DNA from: Pseudomonas sp. Os17
GTDB lineage: Bacteria > Pseudomonadota > Gammaproteobacteria > Pseudomonadales > Pseudomonadaceae
Assembly: GCF_001547895.1 (NCBI RefSeq)
Contig: NZ_AP014627.1
Location: 1,305,501 to 1,369,500, forward strand
DNA: 64,000 nucleotides
Reading direction: 5' to 3'
Program-made: the position numbers and the translations under genes
Shown here: piece after piece, positions 62,588-64,000 of the stretch
Layout of the letters: each line of letters begins with the position of its first letter
How positions within the stretch are numbered: position 1 is the first letter of the stretch
Notes under the pieces: model-generated
Databases searched by the model: none
Seen by the model: only the letters and a program-made list of their open reading frames with translations
What the model was told of the DNA's origin: nothing

Positions 62588-63465
62588 GTACGTTGGACCT
62601 GTCGGCGCTGCCGGCCCCCCAGGTGCTTGAAGCCCTGGATTTCGAGGCCTTGTACCAGGGCAAGCTGGACACCTTTCGCCGGCACATGGGCGAGAACTGG
62701 ACGGCCAACCTGGAAAGCGACCCGGTGAGCAAACTGCTGGAAGTCTCGGCTTACGCTGACATGCTGCTGCGGGCCCGGGTCAACGACGCCGCCAAGGCGT
62801 TGCTGCTGGCCCATGCCCAGGGCACGGACCTGGACCACCTGGCGGCCAACGTCAAACTGCAGCGCCTGGTGATCCAGGCCGCAGACCCGCAGGCGTTACC
62901 GCCGTTGGAGGAGGTCAAGGAAGCTGACGACGCGCTGCGCGAGCGCGTGCAATTGGCCTATGAAGGACTGACCACGGCCGGCCCGCGCAACAGCTACATC
63001 CTGCATGCCCGTAACGCTTCTGCGCTGGTAGCCGACGCCGAGGCCGAAAGCCCGGCACCGGCCCGGGTGACGGTCACGGTGCTGAGCCTGGAGGGAAATG
63101 GCGCGGCCAGTCCTGACTTGCTGGCGACCGTTGCCGCAGCCCTCAACGATGAAGACGTGCGACCGCTCGGCGACCGGGTCACGGTCCAGAGTGCCCAGGT
63201 CTTGCCGTATCGCATCGACGCGGTGCTGCACATGAAGGGCTCCGGCCCGGAAGGTGACGCTGCCCTGGCTGAAGCCGAGCGCAAGCTGGCTGCCTGGGTC
63301 AACCCACGCCGGCGCCTGGGCATCGAGGTGGCCCGTTCGGCCATTGATGCGCAGTTGCATGTGGCCGGCGTGGCTCGGGTCGATCTGGCGGGTTGGCAAG
63401 ACATCACCCCGACCAAGGCTCAAGCGGCGTATTGCACCGGTTACAGCGTCACGCTGGGGAGCTGA
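62584..63465 (+). CDS. Baseplate J-like protein
   Basis: A 293-residue baseplate wedge protein of the gpJ/gp47 family. Typical features are the early FEALYQGKLDTFRR, the helical LLEVSAYADMLLRARVNDAAKA, and the later LRERVQLAYEGLTTAGPRNSYI. Length equals P2 gpJ (about 300 aa). It is coupled to the gpW-like gene upstream and to the gpI-like gene one base downstream of its stop. Confidence 0.9.
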   Translation: MSTLDLSALPAPQVLEALDFEALYQGKLDTFRRHMGENWTANLESDPVSKLLEVSAYADMLLRARVNDAAKALLLAHAQGTDLDHLAANVKLQRLVIQAADPQALPPLEEVKEADDALRERVQLAYEGLTTAGPRNSYILHARNASALVADAEAESPAPARVTVTVLSLEGNGAASPDLLATVAAALNDEDVRPLGDRVTVQSAQVLPYRIDAVLHMKGSGPEGDAALAEAERKLAAWVNPRRRLGIEVARSAIDAQLHVAGVARVDLAGWQDITPTKAQAAYCTGYSVTLGS

Positions 63466-63466
63466 G

Positions 63467-64000
63467 ATGACCAGCCTATTGCCGATCAATAGCACGCCGC
63501 TGGAGCGCGCCCTGGAGGCGGCCGGTAGCGGTGACAGCGCCATCATGCTGCGCACCCTGTACGACCCGGCGACCTGCCCGGTGCATCTGCTGCCGCAACT
63601 GGCCTGGGCCTGGTCGGTGGATCGCTGGGACCCGCGCTGGTCCGAGACGGTCAAGCGTAACGCCATTCGCGCCTCGTACTTCATCCACGCCCGCAAAGGC
63701 ACCATCGGTGCGCTGCGCCGGGTGGTGGAACCGCTGGGCTACCTGATCGAAGTGGTCGAATGGTGGCAGACGGTCCCTGAAGGCGAACCGGCCACCTTTG
63801 CCTTGAAAGTCGGGGTGCTGGATACCGGCATCACCGAGGAGATGTACCAGGAGCTGACCCGGTTGATCGACGACGCCCGGCCGGTCAGCCGGCACATGAC
63901 CGGCCTGGCCATCAGCCTGGAAACCTCCGGTGTCATCGGTTACGGCGCCTACGTGGATCAAGGTGAAGTGCTCGACGTTTATCCCCCGACACCCCGCGAC
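63467..64000 (+). CDS. Tail protein I (gpI-like), truncated by the window end
   Basis: 178 codons are visible from ATG 63467 without a stop. The family motif is clear: LLPQLAWAWSVDRWDP and KRNAIRASYFIHARKGTIGALRR, as in P2 gpI, which links baseplate and tail fibre. The ribosome site GGAG overlaps the end of the gpJ-like gene. In related clusters the tail fibre, its chaperone, sheath, tube and lysis genes follow, then cinA and recA. Confidence 0.88.
   Translation, partial: MTSLLPINSTPLERALEAAGSGDSAIMLRTLYDPATCPVHLLPQLAWAWSVDRWDPRWSETVKRNAIRASYFIHARKGTIGALRRVVEPLGYLIEVVEWWQTVPEGEPATFALKVGVLDTGITEEMYQELTRLIDDARPVSRHMTGLAISLETSGVIGYGAYVDQGEVLDVYPPTPRD

Overview
The window is a piece of a Pseudomonas chromosome, most likely from the P. 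fluorescens group (P. protegens/P. chlororaphis-like). The reasons are the rpoS–rsmZ–fdxA–mutS gene order, an RsmZ RNA with a GacA-type upstream element, several families of Pseudomonas REP/REPIN repeats, high G+C coding sequence, and a phage-tail (tailocin-type) cluster directly after mutS. This assignment rests on recognising families and gene order; no database search was possible.

Layout. 18–6680: mostly minus-strand housekeeping genes (DUF4197 protein, YbaY-like lipoprotein, plsB, a small unknown gene, rlmA, dapE) with one plus-strand cold-shock gene. 6914–9505: ndvB-like glucan synthase with a GH17 domain fused to a GT2 domain. 9723–10532: tcdA. 10656–19672: csdA–sufE sulfur transfer, dapD, an ArsC/YffB-like gene, a CPA1 Na+/H+ antiporter, dapC and glnD. 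19721–20503: map, divergent from the rpsB–tsf–pyrH–frr–uppS–cdsA–dxr–rseP–bamA–skp–lpxD–fabZ–lpxA–lpxB–rnhB–dnaE–accA block (20911–40238). Then come tilS, and pyrG–kdsA–eno–ftsB–ispD (41966–47050). A LysR regulator is divergent from the formaldehyde-detoxification pair adhC–fghA (47167–50216). Next is ispF–truD–surE–pcm–nlpD–rpoS, then the sRNA rsmZ, fdxA and mutS (50269–58981).

59168 to the window end is accessory DNA: an S24-family (CI/PrtR-like) repressor, a strong promoter embedded in operator-like repeats, a structured leader that ends in an intrinsic terminator, a holin, and the start of a baseplate operon (gpV-, gpW-, gpJ- and gpI-like). The last gene runs off the window. This is the usual place for tailocins in fluorescent pseudomonads.

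The genes form coherent programmes. Translation factors (rpsB, tsf, frr, map) sit beside nucleotide synthesis (pyrH, pyrG). Undecaprenyl/isoprenoid steps (uppS, dxr, ispD, ispF), lipid A steps (lpxD, fabZ, lpxA, lpxB, kdsA), outer-membrane biogenesis (bamA, skp, rseP) and phospholipid steps (plsB, cdsA, accA) are interleaved. dapE, dapD and dapC supply meso-diaminopimelate and lysine.

The most important anomalies are: uppS carries one extra A in an A8 run and is frameshifted as given; the tailocin promoter is followed by a ~240-nt leader and a strong terminator before the holin; a tRNA T-arm-like segment overlaps the 3' end of the holin gene; and three genes (tcdA, sufE and the LysR gene) use a TAG stop codon that belongs to a REP repeat end.
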